Source of the DNA: Azohydromonas sediminis
GTDB lineage: Bacteria; Pseudomonadota; Gammaproteobacteria; Burkholderiales; Burkholderiaceae_C
Assembly (NCBI RefSeq): GCF_003574675.1
Contig: NZ_QOAZ01000005.1
Location: 1 to 64,000 of the forward strand
DNA length: 64,000 nucleotides
Reading direction: 5' to 3'
Below the pieces are notes generated by a model that saw nothing but the letters and a program-made list of their open reading frames with translations, was not told the DNA's origin and made no database searches. Shown in pieces: positions 61,115 to 64,000 of the stretch; position 1 is the first letter of the stretch; every line of letters starts with the position of its first letter. Both the position numbers and the translations under genes were made by a program.

Positions 61115-61143
61115 CTATGCGAGCCGGCAGGCCCGTTTTCAAC
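61115..61143 (-). promoter_or_regulatory. Sigma-32-like heat-shock promoter of hsp20
   Basis: On the minus strand GTTGAAA (61137-61143) and CTCGCATAG (61115-61123) are 13 bp apart, resembling the heat-shock consensus CTTGAAA-N11-16-CCCCATNT. A perfect 8-bp hairpin (ACCGTCGC...GCGACGGT, about 61079-61098) lies downstream in the leader. The consensus match is partial in the -10. Confidence 0.45.
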
Positions 61144-61157
61144 CCCAAGACATTGAG

Positions 61158-62441
61158 ATGAATCAACCCGTTGCGCGTCGCGCGCTGCTCGCGCTCGCCG
61201 CCGGTGCGCTGCTGCCGCCGGCCGTCGCGCAGGCCCCTGCCGCGCCGCTGCGTCTGGCGCTGATCGAAGGCCTGTCGGGCCCGTTCGCCAACGCCGGCGA
61301 GGCCGTGTTTCGCAACCTGCAGTGGGCGGTCGAGCGCGTCAATGCACGCGGCGGCGTCGCGCTGCCCGGCGGACGGCGCCCGCTCGCACTGGTGCGCTTC
61401 GACAGCAAGGGCCAGGCCGAGGAGGCGCTGGCGCTGTTGCGCAGCGCGATCGACCAGCGCATCGGCTTCGTGCTGCAGGGCAACAGCTCGGCGGTGGCCG
61501 CGGCGCTGATCGATGCGCTGAACAAGCACAACGAGCGCGACCCCGCCCGACGCGCGATCCTGCTGAACTACTCGGCCGTCGACCCGAGCCTGACCAACGA
61601 GCGCTGCAGCCCGTGGCACTTCCGCTTCGACGCGCACGCCGACATGCGGCTCGCGGCGCTCGTCGAGGTCCTGCGCAGCGACCGCGAGGTGCGGCGCCTG
61701 TACCTGATCAACCAGGACTACAGCTTCGGCCAGCACGTCGCGCGGCAGGCGCGCGCGATGATCGCCGCGGCGCGGCCCGACATCGAGATCGTCGGCGACG
61801 AACTGCACCCGCTCGGCCGGGTGAAGGACTTCCTGCCGTACGCGACGAAGATCCGCGCCAGCGGCGCGCAGGCCGTGCTGACCGGCAACTGGGGCAACGA
61901 CCTGACGCAGCTCGTGCGCGCGGTGCGCGACCTCGGCGAGTCGCTGAAGTTCTACACCTTCTACGGCAACGCGCTCGGCGCGCCGGCGGCGATCGGCGAG
62001 GCCGGCGTCGGGCGCGTGCTCGCGGTGGCCGAGTGGCATCCCAACGTGAGCGGCGCGGCGTCGCAGGCGTTCTACGCCGAGTTCCGCCGGCGCTTCCCCG
62101 ATCCGCGCGACGACTACGTGCACGCGCGCATGCAGCTGATGATCGAGATGCTGGCCGCGGCGATCGAGCGTGCCGGCAGCGCCGAGCCGCTGGCGGTGGC
62201 GCAGGCGCTGTCGGGCCTGTCCCACGACGGTGCGACGCTGGGCGGCGTGCACCGCGGCACGATGCGCGCCGCCGACCACCAGCTGCAGCAGTCGCTCGTC
62301 GTCAGCGTGATGGACCGTGCCGGCCGCCCCGGCGTCGCGCACGACGTCGAGGGCTCGGGCTTCGGCTTTCGCACGGTGCGCACGTTCTCGGCCGACGAGG
62401 TCGCGCAGCCGCACGCGTGCCGCATGACGTGGCCCGGATGA
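61158..62441 (+). CDS. ABC transporter substrate-binding protein, branched-chain amino acid type
   Basis: A 427-residue periplasmic binding protein of the LivK/Peripla_BP_6 class. Signal peptide RALLALAAGALLPPAVAQA; then LRLALIEGLSGPFANAGEAVFRNLQWAVERVNA, LIDALNKHNERDPARRAILLNYSAVDP, and QDYSFGQHVARQARAM typical of the family. No permease or ATPase genes adjoin it. It overlaps the aminotransferase gene by 4 bp (ATGA). The ligand is unknown, perhaps an amino or keto acid. Confidence 0.9.
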   Translation: MNQPVARRALLALAAGALLPPAVAQAPAAPLRLALIEGLSGPFANAGEAVFRNLQWAVERVNARGGVALPGGRRPLALVRFDSKGQAEEALALLRSAIDQRIGFVLQGNSSAVAAALIDALNKHNERDPARRAILLNYSAVDPSLTNERCSPWHFRFDAHADMRLAALVEVLRSDREVRRLYLINQDYSFGQHVARQARAMIAAARPDIEIVGDELHPLGRVKDFLPYATKIRASGAQAVLTGNWGNDLTQLVRAVRDLGESLKFYTFYGNALGAPAAIGEAGVGRVLAVAEWHPNVSGAASQAFYAEFRRRFPDPRDDYVHARMQLMIEMLAAAIERAGSAEPLAVAQALSGLSHDGATLGGVHRGTMRAADHQLQQSLVVSVMDRAGRPGVAHDVEGSGFGFRTVRTFSADEVAQPHACRMTWPG

Positions 62442-63622
62442 GCACCCGGCCGCCACCGACGCCGGTGGTGCTGCCGGCGCGCATCGCCGCGCTGCCCGGC
62501 TCGAAGATCCGCGAGGTGGCCAACGCCGCGCTCGGCCGCGACGACGTGCTCGCGTTCTGGTTCGGCGAGAGTGACGAGCCCACGCCGGCGGCGGTGTGCG
62601 ACGCCGCGGCGCGCTCGCTGGCCGCCGGCGAGACCTTCTATTCGCACAACCTCGGGCTGCCCGCGCTGCGCGAGGCGCTGGCGGCGTACCTGTCGGCGCT
62701 GCACCGGCCGCTGGGCGCCAGCCGCATCGCGGTCACCAGCTCGGGCGTGACGGCGCTGATGATCGCTGCGCAGCTGCTGCTCGCGCCCGGCGACGAGGTC
62801 GTCGCCGTCGTGCCGGTGTGGCCGAACCTGACCGCGCAGCCGGCGATCCTCGGCGCGTCGGTCGTGCGCGTGCCGCTGCGCCCGCAAGGCGGCCGCTGGG
62901 GCCTGGACCTGCAGCGCCTGCTCGACGCGGTGACGCCGCGCACGCGTGCGCTCGTGCTCAATGCGCCGAACAACCCGACCGGCTGGACGCTGATGCCCGA
63001 CGAGCAGCGCGCCATCCTCGAGCACTGCCGGCGCACCGGCACGTGGATCGTCGCCGACGAGGTCTATTCGCGCGTGTGGTTCGGCGCCGAGGGCCGCGCC
63101 GCGCCGAGCTTCCTCGACCAGGCCGAACCCGACGACCGGCTGCTCGTCGCGCACAGTTTCTCGAAGAGCTTCCTGATGACGGGCTGGCGGCTGGGCTGGC
63201 TCGTGACGCCGGCCGAGGTGATGGACACGGTGGGTAAGCTGATCGAGTTCAACAGCTCGTGCACGCCGGTGTTCGTGCAGCGCGGCGGGCTGGCGGCGCT
63301 GGCGATCGCCGACGACTTCGTGCCGTCCCTCGTGCAGCGGCTGCGCGGCGGCCGCGACGCGCTCGTCGGTGCGCTGGCCGCGCTGCCCGGCGTGACGGTG
63401 GCCGCCCCGCCGGCCGGGCTGTACGCGTTCTTTCGCGTCGAGGGGCAGGACGACTCGCTCGCGTTCGCGAAGCGGCTGGTCGCCGAGCACGGGCTGGGGC
63501 TGGCGCCCGGGGTCGCGTTCGGCGACGAGGGCGAAGGCTGGCTGCGCTGGTGCTTCGCGTCGCGCGACCCGGCGCGGCTGCAGCAGGGCGTGCAGCGGCT
63601 CGCGGCGGCGCTGCGGCTATAA
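62438..63622 (+). CDS. Pyridoxal phosphate-dependent aminotransferase
   Basis: A 394-residue class I/II aminotransferase. [29 protein letters not shown] opens it; [11 protein letters not shown] and the PLP lysine in [17 protein letters not shown] are clear; RWCFAS near the end carries the carboxylate-binding Arg. Substrate not known. Translationally coupled to the upstream binding protein. A TATAAT promoter element for rpsO overlaps its stop codon. Confidence 0.92.
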   Translation: MSTRPPPTPVVLPARIAALPGSKIREVANAALGRDDVLAFWFGESDEPTPAAVCDAAARSLAAGETFYSHNLGLPALREALAAYLSALHRPLGASRIAVTSSGVTALMIAAQLLLAPGDEVVAVVPVWPNLTAQPAILGASVVRVPLRPQGGRWGLDLQRLLDAVTPRTRALVLNAPNNPTGWTLMPDEQRAILEHCRRTGTWIVADEVYSRVWFGAEGRAAPSFLDQAEPDDRLLVAHSFSKSFLMTGWRLGWLVTPAEVMDTVGKLIEFNSSCTPVFVQRGGLAALAIADDFVPSLVQRLRGGRDALVGALAALPGVTVAAPPAGLYAFFRVEGQDDSLAFAKRLVAEHGLGLAPGVAFGDEGEGWLRWCFASRDPARLQQGVQRLAAALRL

Positions 63623-63623
63623 T
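63618..63623 (+). promoter_or_regulatory. -10 element of the rpsO promoter, overlapping the aminotransferase stop
   Basis: A perfect TATAAT; its TAA is also the stop codon of the aminotransferase gene. The -35 is weak. It would give a leader of about 140 nt (63630-63770) before rpsO, long enough for the S15 autoregulatory structure known in other bacteria; the specific fold was not resolved. Confidence 0.6.
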
Positions 63624-63770
63624 GCACGGTCGCGCCGGGGCTGGACGGCTTCGGCGCATGCGAGCACGGCGCGGGTCGGTTTCACCCGCGACCGCGAGTC
63701 CCACCCGGAAACCGCTGCGGCGTGCGTCGCCGTCGTGGTTGTCCGCTTTTCGAAATCGCAAGGACCCACG

Positions 63771-64000
63771 ATGGCAGTCGCAGACATCAACAAGGCCGAG
63801 ATCGTCAAGGCCAACGGCCGCAGCCCCAACGACACCGGTTCGCCCGAAGTGCAGGTCGCGCTGCTGACCGCGCGCATCAACGAGCTGACGCCGCACTTCA
63901 AGACCCACGTCAAGGACCACCACGGCCGCCGCGGCCTGCTCAAGCTGGTCAACCAGCGCAAGCGCCTGCTCGCGTACCTGAAGAGCAAGGACGCCGAGCG
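63771..64000 (+). CDS. rpsO: 30S ribosomal protein S15, cut by the window edge
   Basis: The first 76 residues of about 89 are present. [49 protein letters not shown] and [12 protein letters not shown] are characteristic of S15, which binds 16S rRNA early in 30S assembly. The ATG follows AAGGACCCACG. In Proteobacteria pnp follows rpsO; here that lies outside the window. Confidence 0.97.
   Translation, partial: MAVADINKAEIVKANGRSPNDTGSPEVQVALLTARINELTPHFKTHVKDHHGRRGLLKLVNQRKRLLAYLKSKDAE

Overview
The window is very GC-rich (clearly above 65% by eye) chromosomal DNA from a betaproteobacterium, most likely a Burkholderiales member of the Rubrivivax/Leptothrix/Caldimonas type. Evidence: the pyrG-kdsA-DUF1330-eno-ftsB order, an isc cluster of Proteobacterial type, an intracellular PHB depolymerase, TRAP transporters, 6S RNA beside zapA, and codon use that leaves long open frames on both strands. 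Most of it is ordinary housekeeping chromosome. The only mobile DNA is an IS1595-type element at the left edge.

Layout. 1-822: IS end and a dehydrogenase it has truncated. 890-7692: hslO, then a minus-strand operon pyrG-kdsA-DUF1330-eno-ftsB-pnuC-NR kinase. 7802-14379: a large beta-helix lipoprotein and a MalT-like regulator with a SARP-type DNA-binding end; between them lie two clusters of 11-bp-period CTACCGA repeats. 14424-16069: alpha/beta hydrolase and the proteasome-like peptidase Anbu. 16193-22199: MHYT-GGDEF-EAL protein, mutS, membrane GGDEF protein. 22297-27786: cupin, suhB, trmJ, cysE, mog, darP, pmbA. 28011-31663: a TRAP transporter whose binding protein converges on its two permease genes across a strong terminator. 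31766-36456: DUF442 protein, yqeY, rpsU, degenerate GGDEF protein, TauE/SafE permease, EVE protein, 6S RNA, zapA and a ZapB-like gene.

36528-42165 is a vitamin B12 uptake operon: cobalamin riboswitch, btuB, btuF, btuC, btuD and a second BtuF-like protein without a signal peptide. 42193-48856: gspA-gspB, nth-rsxB, phaZ, tyrB. 48988-52687: uvrB, a nitronate monooxygenase and a low-molecular-weight phosphatase, chained by 4-bp overlaps. 52706-58797: iscR-iscS-iscU-iscA-[GNAT]-hscB-hscA-fdx for Fe-S assembly, with an IscR-like operator, leader hairpins, two strong hairpins between iscS and iscU, and a terminator-like hairpin after iscA. 58967-64000: DsrE-like protein, tsaD, hsp20, a periplasmic binding protein with an aminotransferase, and the start of rpsO.

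The best candidate for something undescribed is the regulator/operator/beta-helix lipoprotein unit at 7802-14379. Other points worth checking are the predicted 6S RNA, the duplicated B12-binding protein, the split TRAP locus and the hairpins in the isc operon.
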